Program-made: the position numbers and the translations under genes | The notes under the pieces: model-generated | What the model saw: only the letters and a program-made list of their open reading frames with translations | What the model was told of the DNA's origin: nothing | Database searches by the model: none | Assembly (NCBI RefSeq): GCF_010015585.1 | Contig: NW_022985073.1 | Span: 614,923-678,922 of the forward strand | Direction of reading: 5' to 3' | Origin: Eremomyces bilateralis CBS 781.70 | Lineage: Eukaryota > Ascomycota > Dothideomycetes > Eremomycetales > Eremomycetaceae | DNA: 64,000 nucleotides | Shown: positions 33,725-45,320 of the stretch, in pieces | Layout: the number at the start of each line of letters is the position of its first letter | Numbering within the stretch: the first letter of the stretch is position 1

Positions 33725-35311
33725 ATGTCAAATTCAGAGGAGGTACTCCTACAGGCTATCCATGCCGTAGAGACCGGTCAATGCAAATCACAAAATGAAG
33801 CTGCGGCCCTATTCAAGGTCAATCGAGCTACGCTTCAAAACCGCCTCAAGGGCATGCAATCGCGCTCTACAGCTCAACAATCGAACCAACGCCTTACACC
33901 GGTGCAAGAGAGGTTTTTAGTCGACTGGATACTTGAGAGTGACGCTCAAGGATTCCCCCCTACCCACGCACGTCTGCGTGAAATGGCCGCGCGAGTTCTA
34001 GAGCTTCAGGGTGATTCTACACCCCTTGGGAAGAATTGGATACCACGATTTCTACATCGAAATCCACGCGTTGCGACGTGTGTTGGGCATAGTCTAGATG
34101 TCGTACGACGTCAGGCTGCAACCCAGGATACAATCAATGGGTTTTACGCGTATTTTCACCAAGTTCAGACACAGTACGATGTCCACCCTTCCGATACATG
34201 GAATATGGATGAAGTCGGTGTTGGAATGGGAATATGTGCTAATTCTACTGTCATCGCAGACTCGCAGAAGTCGACAGCTTATATCACGAGTCCTGAGAAC
34301 CGGGAATGGTGTTCTATCATAGAATCAGTCTCTGCGACCGGTCGCTATATCAAACCAACCATTATCCAGAAAGGCGCGTCCCTACAAGCTGCTTGGTTCC
34401 CTGAACAACCTCCAGACTTCCATTATGCGGTATCACCAAACGGCTGGACTTCAGATCAACACGCGTTGGTGTGGCTTCGTACAGTTTTCCTCCCTGAAAC
34501 CGCTACAGAGCGACGGTACAGGATCCTACTCATGGACGGGCACGGAAGCCACGCAACCGTCGATTTCCTATACGAATGCAGGATAAATGACGTGATTGTG
34601 GTCTTCCTACCTGCGCATACCTCCCACATCCTTCAGCCTCTCGATCTCGCCTGTTTTTCACCTCTGAAACGCTTCTACAAGGCCCTCCTCCGCCAAAGCG
34701 CGTATATCGACGAGGCGCTACCGATTAAACGACGAAGATTCATTGTCCTCTATGCTGAGGCGCGTCGGGCACGCCTAATTGACCGTACAATCAGATCAGG
34801 GTGGAAGGCTGCAGGTCTTATACCGTGGGACCCGTCAAAAGGTCTCAATAACCGGTTCGTGGTACCGCCCACGCATACCGAAACCGCATCCTCAATTCCA
34901 CGACCAAACACGCCTCCACGCACCCCAATACTAGTCGCCTCGGTCCTCCAGACGACGCCCTACAAGCCCAAACAAATACAAAGTGCATTGCGCGTTCTTA
35001 GCAAGAACACACGCGTGACGAAGTGGACGAAGGCCTACATAGGGAAGGCAGCCAAGGCAATCGGAGTGCTACAGGCGCGTCAGGCTGCATCAGATCTGAA
35101 AATTGCGAGTCTCCAGGCCCGTCTAGATGCCGCCTCAGCCCCAAAACGCAAGAAGAAGGTTCGGATAGATCCCAATGTTAAGTTCGCACAGATTAAAGAG
35201 ATCAAAGTAGCGCAAGAGGCTGTACGGCTTCTGGAGGCAAATACTATACTAGAACAGAGTATTCCCGTGGCTGAAACTATACCAGACGCTCCCCAAGATG
35301 CTGTACAATAG
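33725..35311 (+). CDS. Fot1/pogo-family DDD transposase
   Basis: 528 residues from the ATG at MSNSEEVLLQAIHAVETGQ; an in-frame extension upstream has no ATG. A psq-type helix-turn-helix (about 5-45, SQNEAAALFKVNRATLQNRL) is followed by a CENP-B/Tc5-type DNA-binding region (about 58-125, LGKNWIPRFLHRNPRV). The DDE_1 catalytic domain follows. The three acidic residues are visible: D162 (WNMDEVGVG), D271 (LLMDGHGSH) and D307 (HILQPLDLACFSPLK). The C-terminus carries a basic coiled-coil stretch (APKRKKKVRI). Nothing is missing, so the enzyme may be active. The frame covers nearly the whole interior of the element. Confidence 0.95.
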   Translation: MSNSEEVLLQAIHAVETGQCKSQNEAAALFKVNRATLQNRLKGMQSRSTAQQSNQRLTPVQERFLVDWILESDAQGFPPTHARLREMAARVLELQGDSTPLGKNWIPRFLHRNPRVATCVGHSLDVVRRQAATQDTINGFYAYFHQVQTQYDVHPSDTWNMDEVGVGMGICANSTVIADSQKSTAYITSPENREWCSIIESVSATGRYIKPTIIQKGASLQAAWFPEQPPDFHYAVSPNGWTSDQHALVWLRTVFLPETATERRYRILLMDGHGSHATVDFLYECRINDVIVVFLPAHTSHILQPLDLACFSPLKRFYKALLRQSAYIDEALPIKRRRFIVLYAEARRARLIDRTIRSGWKAAGLIPWDPSKGLNNRFVVPPTHTETASSIPRPNTPPRTPILVASVLQTTPYKPKQIQSALRVLSKNTRVTKWTKAYIGKAAKAIGVLQARQAASDLKIASLQARLDAASAPKRKKKVRIDPNVKFAQIKEIKVAQEAVRLLEANTILEQSIPVAETIPDAPQDAVQ

Positions 35312-35379
35312 TCCTATGGTTTGAATTTTCAATATAATTACGTGGTGGTAGAGATGTCACGGTTTTCATGATGGTGGCT

Positions 35380-35433
35380 AAGATGGTGATACTGGCCAAG
35401 TAGGTGGTTGGCCAACAGGCAGGGGTTCGAACT
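35380..35433 (-). repeat. Right 54-bp terminal inverted repeat of the pogo element
   Basis: Mirror copy of the left end; the outermost bases are CGAACT followed by the TA target duplicate. Confidence 0.95.
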
Positions 35434-36313
35434 TAGTTACAAACTACGAGCTTGCAGTGCGGTATCGATGGATGGCAGAGCGTGTTCATTATATTCCCTT
35501 ATCCGGGCGTTTGCAAGCAAGAGGATGCCTTTCCCTTCAGAAGTAGTCCCAGCAATTCCCAGTTAAATCTCCGAGCTTCGCCAATCTTTCTATTGTCCAT
35601 TATACATTCTATCAAGTCAGTTGTGTCCCATTGTATCATTGCAAAGCGTACCTTAAGAGGGGCATTTTTCTAGAAAACACAGTCACCCGTTGATTGACCA
35701 CATCAAAAGTCGCTGTGACCACCTGATAAGCTATCATGGATGCCTCTGGAATATGTCTTCCTGTTAGCAGAGATAGAGTCTACGGCATATATTGGTTCAC
35801 TGAGGCTAGGGACTAGCCAGCAACCTGAAAGAATACCCATTTACCTTTCCAATCGAACCAATATCTCGATCGGCCCATATCAGAAGAAAAATTTCCGGGG
35901 TTTTCGATCCATTCAGACCTTGATGCCGTGTTCTCGACTAAGCCATGTCATAGTCTAGAGAGCATGATACATAGGCAGTCCCAGCCGAAGGTATGCTCAC
36001 GAAATGATACGGATAGTCATCCACAAGTTACCGACGCCGAGGACGAGGATTATAATGGGTATGTAAACGGCGTCGGCAACTCCAAGTAAACATGGAAAAT
36101 GCAGGAGATGTATATATTCATCTTCTCCAACGCAAGTAGGCCAACGAGGTAACCGAAAAAGAAAAAGGGACAGTCTTCGTCCAGATGATTCGCCCTCGCA
36201 GGGAATCTGATGAGTGCATATTCCTGGGAAATAGTGACGATAATGACTGAATATGCCATGAAAGAGTGTATCTGATGAAATTTCCCGGGGACAAAGTTCC
36301 CTAAGCATAATAC
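35434..36313. other. Spacer with minus-strand membrane-protein-like remnants
   Basis: No firm gene. On the minus strand about 36259-36050 reads hydrophobic text (MAYSVIIVTISQEYALIRF.., FFFFGYLVGLLALEKMNIYI). A shifted piece reads LVLGVGNLWMTIRI, and about 35940-35850 reads SDMGRSRYWFDWKGK. They could be exons of a decayed membrane protein. I recognise no family and could not build one frame. Confidence 0.3.
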
Positions 36314-37313
36314 CTATGCATTCTTCTTGATCGCCTCTCCTACAGCGTGCTCCAGTGACTCCGTATCCGGGTCCCCAATCAGTGCATTGTCTCTCGGCCT
36401 ATTGTACAACGTGCCACCCTCCGTCCATATCCGCCGGAGCGTATAGAGCGTAGCGATGGGGTTTCCCGCGCTCCAAAGCTGCTCTTCCCGCGTCTTCAAG
36501 TCCTCCAGTGGCGTGTACGAGACTTCCCATTTCGAGTCGGTCTGGCGCTCGTACTCCGCGAGGATCTCCTTCGGGGTAGTGACGAAGGAGTTCACAATGA
36601 GGGCGCGGTTGCGGGAAGCGTCAGGGTGCTGGATTGCTGCAACGAGCAATTTACCAACACTGTCGCACGCGTTAGTTCGCCGCTTTGTATCTACCAGAAA
36701 GCCATAGAGCTACTTACTCCGACATCGTCGTCAGGGCAATCTTCTCATTGCCAGTTCCCAGCAGCACTGCTTTCTTCCTCTGCACGTCAAATCCACCGGC
36801 CTCGATATTGCCATTACTCCTACCGATATACAAGTCCGAATAGGGCCCCGTCACCAGATACGTATATTCCAGCCTCTTCACCTGCTCCCTGATGAACCCC
36901 CTCACCTTCAGCTTCTGCTGATGCGGCTTCTCCCCAGCCGACTGCGGCCCAAACTCGATATCCGTCCCATATTCTGACGGGAAGAACCGCCGAATATTCG
37001 GCGTCGCCTCGGCGATGCGGATCAGCTCGATCTGGTCGGCGATGACGTTCCGCCCGACCGCGCTCACCACGGTGTCGAAGCCTGCGTAGGCGTCGCGCAC
37101 GTCGCTCTCGCTGCGCACGTCTCCGACGATGACGTCGACACCTTGGTCTTGGAGGGATTTGATTTGGGCGGGCTTCGTCTCGACGGTGTTGGCGGAAGTG
37201 AAGATCCCGAGTCGGCCGAGCGAGGGTTTGGAGTCAACGAGGGCGGCTGTGATGAAGCGGCCGATGACGCCGGTGGCGCCGAAGATGAGGACTTTAGGTG
37301 CTTGAGAAGCCAT
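36314..37313 (-). CDS. NmrA-like / isoflavone-reductase-like NAD(P)-dependent reductase
   Basis: Atypical short-chain dehydrogenase of the NmrA/PCBER group; substrate unknown. Two exons (37313-36718 and 36659-36314) with a 58-bp intron give 313 residues. The N-terminal Rossmann motif GATGVIG is at 12-18. Family segments [17 protein letters not shown] and [13 protein letters not shown] follow, with a conserved Lys-containing [13 protein letters not shown] region. The splice joins TTMSD to [12 protein letters not shown], the usual post-binding segment. There is no signal peptide, so it is presumably cytosolic. No neighbouring biosynthetic genes suggest a substrate. Confidence 0.88.
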
Positions 37314-38038
37314 AGTTTGGGGGATTATCGCTTCGCTTCTTGATGGCTTTATAGCTCGTTAATACGTAGTTGATTTGGGTGGAGAAGTATGGAATCGGTA
37401 TGGTAGCACGGAGTACGCCCTACTGATTTCCAAGCATATCGAGCGTTGCATTGAATGGGATCGTAGAGCGAATCCTACAGCTGCCCGATCCCAAGTAATT
37501 GGTGCTTAACGCTAAGCTGTCAACTACTGTACAACCAACCTGAAGGAAATGCGATGACGGAATAGTAGCAAGGGTTTGGCAATAATATTTGAGCGGAATA
37601 AATAGGAGAAGCATCACAGCACATGACTGAACTCCCTATCCCCTCTGTTCTTCACGAATTCTAGCAATTAACAAAGCTTAAATGAGCTACAGATGTAATT
37701 CAATACGGAATATTATTGGGATACCTGTACCTTCTTCTCATCCGCCATTAGAGTCGTATATCTACCGACCTAACTAGGTACTCCTCCATGGAGCTACGGT
37801 GAGTGTGTGTGAGGTTCAATGGTAGTGAAGATGTGAATGGGTTGATCATCGAATTCAACACTTAGCAAACGGCAATATTAGGTAACCGTCGACTTACTCG
37901 CATTTGCTATGCCCTCTTATTCTACATCTCGTTTGCCATAATGCGTCAAGACAACGACTATCCATAAGAAGTTCTCGACGTACATGTCCGTCTATGCAGC
38001 TTCTCACAGCCCGTCTCGCATCACCCATTCTATCCCGC
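37314..38038. other. Spacer between NmrA-like gene and mtr10
   Basis: 725 bp holding the NmrA-like promoter and the mtr10 3' region. AT-richer in the centre (about 37560-37720). No gene is seen. Confidence 0.4.
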
Positions 38039-41000
38039 TCACCCGAACTTAAACCTCTTCCCCTCCAGACTCCCCAAACCCTCCCTCGGCGCCACGTTTC
38101 TTCTGCGATACGAGTTCGTGAAGTCCTGCAGCAGCGCCCGGATCCTCCTCACATCCCCGTCGCCGCCCGCCAACTTCTCCTCGATGCCCTTCATCAGCTT
38201 CGTCGCCTCCGCCTCACGAACGCTGCCCGCGGGGAGCAGCTGCAACGTCTTGGCCACCCACTGGCTCGCGGGCGCGGGGACGACCTGGAACAAGCCCAGC
38301 AGCACGCCAGACGCGTCGGGGATGCAGTCGCTGGGGAACGAGAACATCATCCCAATGAGCACGCGCTGCGTGAGGCCCTCGCCCAGGTTCGTGAGGATGT
38401 CGGCGACTTTCTGGCGCACTTCGGGGGGATTGACACGGTGCTCGTACGAGTCGTGGCCGAAGGAGAGGGTCGAGGTGGGGGGCTCGGCGCGGCCGTAGGC
38501 GAGGAAATCGCGGAGGCAGTGGAGGACGGCCATGATGGGTTCCATTTTGAGAAGGTTGAGGGCGTCAGAGGCGGCGGCGATGATGGTGGGCATGAGGGGA
38601 GAGGGGAGGACACGGTAGGTGTGGTAGAGTAAGACGTCGCTCGTGAGGCGGAAGAAGTCCTCGATGACTACGTAGAGGTTAGTATTCGTTCAGAAATCTG
38701 ATATGGTATCACTACATACCATCACCCATTTGCTCCCGACTCAGATCGCTCAAAGTTTGTAGGAAGGTCTTGGCTTGCGCTTCGTAGAATTGGAAGATGG
38801 CGTTGAGCGTGGCCTCGTCCACGTCGTCTTGTCCATCGCTAAACTCTCGAACGATAGCATCGGTGGCCCAGAGCAGCCCACTTTGCTTACTTGAAGCGAA
38901 GGCCGAGGATAGCTTGTTTGCAAGATCTGGAAGAAGCGGTGCCATTGCCGTTCGGTAGGAGAGGACCATCGATCTCCAACACCGGCATATTCGCTCGACG
39001 ATGGGGGAACATTCGACGAAGTTGTCCGCAATAGCAGCGAGGATCGGGAATATCTCCTGGCAATAGCGAACTGCCGGATGGGGTTGGCCGGGTTCAATAT
39101 AGGGGTGGACAATCTCGACGAAGATGCATATCAGCGCTAGTTTGTCTAGAGATTGTTAGGCACCGCGTTGGGATAAAATATGATCGGAGGACTGTACCTG
39201 CAAGGTGCGTTTTTTCCTTATCGGTGCTTGCGGTTTGCGCTAGCTCCATATAAGTCTTCATGAGAGGGTCACAGTAGAGTTTCATCGCCTCATAAATCTC
39301 GGTGGGTGGCAGCCTTCCGATGATCGCCGCGACACCTTCGGTGACTTCTTCCTGCGCGCTGTCGCTTAAACGAGGGAGGGCATTCTGGTAGAAAGGCTGT
39401 AGTTGAGGGACAAAGGGCTTCAATAAGTCCGCACAATCGGAGCAAAAGAACTTGAACGAGAGAGCTGCTGCGCGGCAAACCTCCACTGACTTGTTCTCAA
39501 ACGCTGCCATGATATAGTTCAATTGCGGCTCTAGGGTTTCGGGGTGCTGCGCAGTCCATTCCGTATAACGGCCCAGGGACATGACTGCTTGGAAGCGGAC
39601 CTTTTCGTGATCCGGAATTTGTACCAGGAGCGGCATCAAATGTGGGAGCACCTCATTCTCTTCGGGAGATACCATTCGGCCCATCGCACGGAAACTGAAC
39701 AATGGCGCCTCCAACTCTTGCCAATGCGGTACCTCCGTCGCTGTAGTTTTCGAGCCGTAGGTGGAAATCCACTGTTGGATCAGGATGAAAGACTTTTGCA
39801 GACACTCCGTGGCCCCGATGACCGAGCAGCAATCTTTCAGGACGTCGCCCATTTGATGTCTGAATTCTCGGAACTTGTCTTCTGCTTCCCGGTCGCCGTC
39901 GAACAGATCATCGTTCGAGGTGCCTTCCCCAGCAGGGTACTGGAGATGACTGATCATGATATCGACTAGGTTCGAATAGATATCGGAATACCCTCTGCGA
40001 GCCTCGTCGTACTTCTCCATGGTTAGGAGTTGTTTTAGCTCGTACCAGAAGATGAAAGTAGAATTGATCGCGTCCTTTTCGCGGTCGCGGACGGCGCATT
40101 CAAGAATGCATTCAACCAGTTCTCGGAACTCCTTTGGATGACGTGCAATGAGCACGACCCAATTTTCCCCTGCTTCTGCAAATACTCGAGTAATGCCTTT
40201 CATAAGCTCTCCGTCCTCTTGATCGGCTGCGAGTTTGATTTTCGGTTTTAGTTTGACCGTGCGGGGAAACAGGATGTTGATGACATCTAGGCTCGCATCC
40301 ACATCCTTCGTTTCCCTGAATATGGAGCAAATACACTCGACGGCTTGGTCAAATGCTTCGCTGTTTTCCTCGTCCTCCAGCGATGCGAACACGGTCTCGA
40401 GAAGAGGGGAGTTGGCAATATCGAGAATCGGGACTTCCATGGACCAAGATGTAATGCATTCCATAAGCTGTGGATTTCTGGCGGCGGATTCTGTTTGCAC
40501 GTATTAGATAGACTACAGAGGCAGATTCGAGAACTTACTGGAGGATTGCGCATAGCTGGAGAGCAATTCAAGGACGTGGGACGCATTGTTTTCCAGGAGC
40601 TCCTTGGTCCGCTGGTCCAATTCTTCTTCCTGTACCACAATCCAAAGATTAGACAAGCTTTAAAGACCACAGTGATGTACAATAGGAACAGATCGGCCGA
40701 CGGCTGACTGAGGGGGACCATTTCACACGGGTATCGATCGGCGACGTACTGAGAGGTTGACTTTGCGGCCTTCCGTAACTTCTTCCGGAAGCACATGGAG
40801 GAACTCCAGAACACATGGTATGCTTTCCTGGTCCTTTCCTAGGCTGTTAATCACCAACGGCAGAACGTCCTTCCATTCCGTCATCTGGATAGCGAGGTTC
40901 GCTAAACAGACGCATAGCAGCGTTCGAATAGGCTTCGGTCCAGCCCGGTAGCCGACAAGAGCTTGTAACAACGAGTCGCGGAGTGACGGAAGGGTGTCGC

Positions 41001-41359
41001 GGGGAATCTGATGTATATCGTAGACAATCTGTGTGGGGTTAGTTTTCATCCTCCTCCAGCATATTTCAACATCTCTACCTTTCCCTTCAACGTGACCGCT
41101 GCGAACATCTTCGCTTGGACCGAGATATCGGCATTTTGCAGGATAGAGAAAGCCGTGTTCCATGCATCTTGCTGTGAATGACAACTGTTAGTGGATGCTT
41201 CTGGATTTTGCGCTGATGGGTATTCCCCAGACGCACCGTTTTCTGGAACTGGTCGAGAAATTCGTGAGCCTGGCCTTTCTCCGCCCTGTCGGCATTGGTC
41301 TGAAGGGTGTCAACGGCCGACAGGATAGGCACGAGGTCTTCGGGTGCCGCGAGGGCCAT
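38039..41359 (-). CDS. mtr10: Karyopherin-beta nuclear import receptor, Mtr10/transportin-3 type
   Basis: HEAT-repeat import receptor for SR-like RNA-binding proteins (Npl3 in yeast). Seven exons fit in frame: 41359-41237, 41171-41079, 41028-40750, 40629-40539, 40490-39198, 39136-38720 and 38667-38039, giving 974 residues, the usual size. The N-terminus (ADRAEKGQAHEFLDQFQKT) and following QDAWNTAFSIL are the importin-N region. IPRDTLPSLRDSLLQAL, CLANLAIQMTEW and the central FIFWYELKQLL are characteristic of the Mtr10/TNPO3 branch. The C-terminus (LQDFTNSYRRRNVAP) also matches. All six introns are short. Earlier internal ATGs are not used because the chain begins cleanly at MALAAPEDL. Confidence 0.94.
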
Positions 41360-42163
41360 ATTGAGATAGCACGGCGCAAATAGGGCGGGAAATCTGGATG
41401 ACGTGAAAGGATTATGCGGGACGTCAGGTCGTATGCGGGGCTCGGGGCATTAGAGAATGAGGGGAGTTGACGTCGGTCGGTAAATGCCTCTACAGGGATG
41501 CAAGAGGAACAGGAAGATGGATTAGTTGGTTTGGAGGTGATCGGAAAGGAATAGATGGTAAAGACCGAAATATCAGATCGCGGCTGTGTAGAGCGGAGCT
41601 TGAGGTGGTGCTGTGACAACAGCACACAAAGAGAGTGGGGCTTGGCACCATCAATTGCGTGTGGCCTTGTTCATGATTTAGAGTAAATCTTGAGATAATG
41701 GCAATTTTAAAAGGTTACAGCACAAGGTTTGCATTCCATTATTATCTCAATACTCCCTTTCTGAGCTATCTGTGTTTTAGATTGCTTGTCGTGGACTTCA
41801 TCATGAACAACCACCATCGTCATACGAGTTCTGACCTAAACAAGGGAGCAGGCGCAAAGGTGATCGGAATTTCTTTGGCGCCGATATCTGAGAACCAGTC
41901 ACGTGATCCCACCACCCTGAGCTTCGACCACTCTGCGTCCACAAAACTTCACGACAGGGCTACAGCACTCCAGCTTTCACCTGCTTGATACTTCAGCACC
42001 ACAAGACACGGGACAAAAGTACCCCATCAAACCAAGGAAACACTGACTCTACAGGAGCTACTTCCTGCAACAAATCATCCGAAAGCCCGTCTTTGATTGA
42101 CAATCCACCTTGAAACGAACAACCAACTGAGCTCTATCGATCGATCCTTCAGAGTCCCCGAAC
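41360..42163. promoter_or_regulatory. Divergent intergenic region mtr10 / SmE
   Basis: About 800 bp between head-to-head genes, so presumed to hold both promoters. The region is otherwise featureless to me. Confidence 0.4.
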
Positions 42164-42550
42164 ATGTCTGGCAGAGGAGGAGGCAGAGGCAAGGTCCTCT
42201 TACCACCCATCAATTTTATCTTTCGCCTGCTTCAGCAACAGAGCCCCGTCTCAATATGGCTATTCGAGCAACTGCAGATCAGGATAGAGGGCAAGATCAG
42301 GGTATGCTGTACTCTACACACTGTGGAAACTAAAGCAGTTGTTGACCGCTAGATTAGGGATTCGATGAGTTTATGAATCTCGTCATTGACGACGCGGTGG
42401 AGGTGAAGCTGGCGACAAAAAATCAAGAGGAGACGAAGCGGCCTTTGGGTAAGTCTAATAGTATGCTTGATTGCGCGTATACTAATGCTCATGAAAGGTC
42501 AAATCCTGTTGAAAGGAGACAACGTATCACTTATCCAGATGGTACAATGA
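42164..42550 (+). CDS. Small nuclear ribonucleoprotein E (SmE)
   Basis: Sm-ring subunit of spliceosomal U1, U2, U4 and U5 snRNPs. Three exons, 42164-42301, 42358-42448 and 42498-42550, give 93 residues, the normal size. The N-terminus is MSGRGGGRGKVLLPPINFIF. Sm1 motif: IWLFEQLQIRIEGKIRGFD then EFMNLVIDDAVEV. Sm2 motif: ILLKGDNVSLIQ. Junctions join R to GFDEFMN and G to QILLKG exactly as in homologues. It is convergent with the 5-formyl-THF cyclo-ligase gene, 140 bp between stops. Confidence 0.96.
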
Positions 42551-42689
42551 TCCCTTGTTGAACGAATGCGCCCCTGCATGTGGAGTTTGGGAGAACAATT
42601 TCGCGAACGACTCTTTTTGGACGACCATCATGAACCGGTCGGGAATGGTCATCGGGAAGCAAACGGGTGGAGAGACATTGAACCACGAG

Positions 42690-43527
42690 CTATTTATCAG
42701 CTCGCAGCACGGTTCCGTCGCCTTGGATCAAGGCATCGACTCTCCAGTCGGTAGGACCCATCGGAACCTGCTCGTCTTGGCCCAAGATTTGCTCATTTAG
42801 CGATAGCGCGGCTACCGACGCGATTAGCGAGTCGCCTCAGGCGTCGGAAGACAAGACGGGTGGGAGAGATGCTCACCAAGAAATGGCATCCCTTTCGAAA
42901 CCAATCCTTTCTGTGAATGCTCCGCGTATCGTTGCAAGAAGTAGTCATAGTATCCTTTCCCGTGACCGAGCCGGCCAAAGCTCAGATCGAATCCCATTCC
43001 CGGCATGACCAGGAGATCCAGCCCTGCATCGTCGGCTTTCTCGTCCGGATGCTCTTCCGAGAGCCCTGATACGCCGAAGCAGTTCTTGCGGTGCGGGATG
43101 GAGTCTTTAGGAATCGTCGGAATACCCCAGTTGTCCGGCTTCAATGCGCGGAAATCGTCCAGCGACTTCAGCTCCAACATGTCCATGATCGAAGTAGGAA
43201 TGCCGGGCTCCGGCTTTGACCTCTTGTAGATGCACGGCACGAACACCTTCTTGCCATCTAAGAAGGAATGTTCAAGAATCTGGGTGGTTACTATTTCATT
43301 TGCCGGCATGGACAAGTAAATGGATATCCGCCGCGCATCCCGATATTCCGGGAGTGACATCAGTTTCTCTGATGCTGTTTTTGCTGTCCAGCACGTTAGA
43401 TACAGTATGCAAATCAATGCTGCAATTGAAACGGACATTGCGACAGGATTTGCTCTCTTGTCAATTGCTTTAGGACGCTATTTAGGCGCGTCCTGAACTC
43501 TTTCTTGGTGATTTTCAGGCTCGCCAT
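42690..43527 (-). CDS. 5-formyltetrahydrofolate cyclo-ligase
   Basis: Converts 5-formyl-THF to 5,10-methenyl-THF using ATP; one-carbon metabolism. Three exons, 43527-43437, 43383-42877 and 42811-42690, give 239 residues. It starts MASLKITKKEFRTRLNSVLK. The middle exon holds ISIYLSMPANEIVTTQIL and the family signature PGMGFDLSFGRLGHGKGYYD. The last exon is easy to miss: reading through the second donor gives a false stop at 42824. Splicing (donor after CTTG, acceptor gtcggtag) instead restores the conserved end LNEQILGQDEQVPMGPTDW then RVDALIQGDGTV. It is head-to-head with rot1. Confidence 0.93.
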
Positions 43528-44042
43528 TTCGCCCTCTGGACCCAGAGCCATCAAGTGGCTGGTATGTAATGTAGACTTTCGGCAACTCGCGGAACTATGG
43601 TTAAGATTCTAGCGATATTGATGCCTTTAGATTGATGTTCTCTGCATTGACAAGATCGTGAACTCGCACTTCTTTGTATAGTGTCCTGTCACCAGTTCAT
43701 GGCCTTCTCGTACGGAATACTATGAGCAGGTAGTCATGATCGACGCCAAGACCAGTCGTTCAAAGGAGCCACTTGCAGGGAACAGAAGAAAGTGCGACCT
43801 GCCCCAGTCCTTGTTTCCATTTCTTAGTGTCCTCCCTAAATGCGTGACACCATCATCGCCCCTCGACGACGGCCAACTTTTATCACACTCGTTACAAGCC
43901 TTTACACACCTTGAAATACACGCTCGTTAAATATTGAAACCTTCCACCTGACCTTCAAACGTCCGGAGACACATGAGCATCTTCTAGCGACCCGAGTCGC
44001 GAACCTGGATCCTGCAACTACTCCTCCGTCCTTACGATCAAC
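43528..44042. promoter_or_regulatory. Shared promoter region of cyclo-ligase (-) and rot1 (+)
   Basis: 515 bp between divergent start codons. It must carry both promoters. The rot1-proximal part is C/T-rich. No motif stands out enough to name. Confidence 0.4.
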
Positions 44043-45035
44043 ATGCTTCTCCCGATAGGAACCACGCTCCTTGCATTCGCCAGCGTGATTTCAGCGCAGA
44101 TAACCGATCCAAATCTAACGGGGACATGGTCGAGTAAAGCGAAAACAGTGTTTACTGGTCCGGTAAGTATGGTTCTGGCGACACCAGAAATCCGTTGGCT
44201 CGAAACCAAGGACAGGACAAAGACTGACTATGACCAAGAGTTTCTACGATCCGGTCGGCGAGAGATTGATCGAACCGAAACACCCGGGCATTTCCTATTC
44301 CTTTTCCGACGATGGACATTACGAGGTGGCTTATTATCGGGCAATCCCAAACCGTACGTTTATCGAACCTCCATTTTGCTAGGGATCGTGTCCCTGGCGT
44401 TGACATCGAGCTTCCGAGAAGACCACATCCACGCGATCCGGGTGTTGCTTACGAATCGAGGACTAACAGACTTATAGCTGTGCAACCGAAATGTCCCAAG
44501 GGGATTATGCAGTGGCAACATGGGACATGGACGAAATACGAGAACGGCTCCCTCGTCTTGACGCCGCTAGCCATCGACGGAAGACAATTGCTCTCAAACC
44601 CCTGCAAGTACGAACACGCAATCTACACTCGATATAACCAGAGTGAATTATTCGAGGTACGTGGTCCCTGGCAGATCCAGATCGCAAGCCCATACTGATC
44701 AAGGTATCTTCCAGCGCTACGAAGTTCGAACGGACCCATATCACAACGTTATGCGGTTAAACCTCTTCCAATTCGATGGCTCGCCTCTCATGCCTCTCTA
44801 CCAGGAGTACACATCACCCCTGATGCTCCCCGTCCAGACCCTCAATCCCACCTCCACCTCCACAGGGGCAGGAACGCAAAAGACGGGAAGCAAGTTCAGG
44901 CGGTCAGTGGGCGATGAGAGGGTCTTCCAGAATCCCGTTCTTCCGAGGCAGAACCAAATGTCGTTGGCTGACAAATGGTGGTGGATTGGTGTGGGAATGA
45001 CGGGGCTTGGAGGGGTGCTGTACTTGTGTTTCTAA
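44043..45035 (+). CDS. rot1: Rot1-type ER chaperone / cell-wall biogenesis protein
   Basis: ER-membrane protein needed for glycoprotein folding and beta-1,6-glucan formation. Four exons, 44043-44162, 44239-44353, 44478-44656 and 44715-45035, give 244 residues. A signal peptide (MLLPIGTTLLAFASVISAQ) precedes the Rot1 domain: DPNLTGTWSSKAKTVFTGP, SFYDPVGERLIEP, GISYSFSDDGHYEVAYYRAI, CPKGIMQWQHGTW, IYTRYNQSELFE and TDPYHNVMRLNLFQFDG. The C-terminal membrane segment is WWWIGVGMTGLGGVLYLCF. N-glycosylation sequons are present (for example NGS, NQS). All splice joins restore family sequence, so the model is firm. Confidence 0.94.
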
Positions 45036-45320
45036 TGGCGCGAACGATTTGTATAAAAGAAGCGCTAGTTGTCATTCCTACTCGGCGTACTGACATGCGT
45101 TGTTATGTGGCGTTTCAGGACTTACACAGGCGGTTTTGGAACCGTTGCATGGCCAGGATTTCGCATTCTGGTGCTGGTGTCTGGGAATAATATTGGAGGC
45201 CTTTTCCCAATGCATTTGAATTCTGTCCTCGGATTACAAAACGGTTGTTATGATCATTTTATGTCACCCATCCTCCTCATCCTCGCCTCAAATGACCGCT
45301 TACTTGCTTCCACATCCCGT
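45036..45320. other. Convergent spacer rot1 / GFA-fold gene
   Basis: 285 bp of 3' flanks of two converging genes. Nothing else is seen. Confidence 0.4.

Larger units (their letters stand above)
33622..35433 (+). mobile_element. Fot1/pogo-type DNA transposon, apparently whole
   Basis: 1812-bp element flanked by TA on both sides (33620-33621 and 35434-35435), the target duplication of Tc1/mariner/pogo elements. Terminal inverted repeats of 54 bp (33622-33675 and 35380-35433, starting AGTTCGAACCCCTGCCTGTT) are identical by eye. After two mismatches a further CCACCATCA matches. One uninterrupted transposase gene fills the interior. Perfect ends plus an open frame imply a recent insertion. It sits between the ysc84-like promoter and the spacer before the NmrA-like gene, so no gene is broken. 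Confidence 0.96.
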
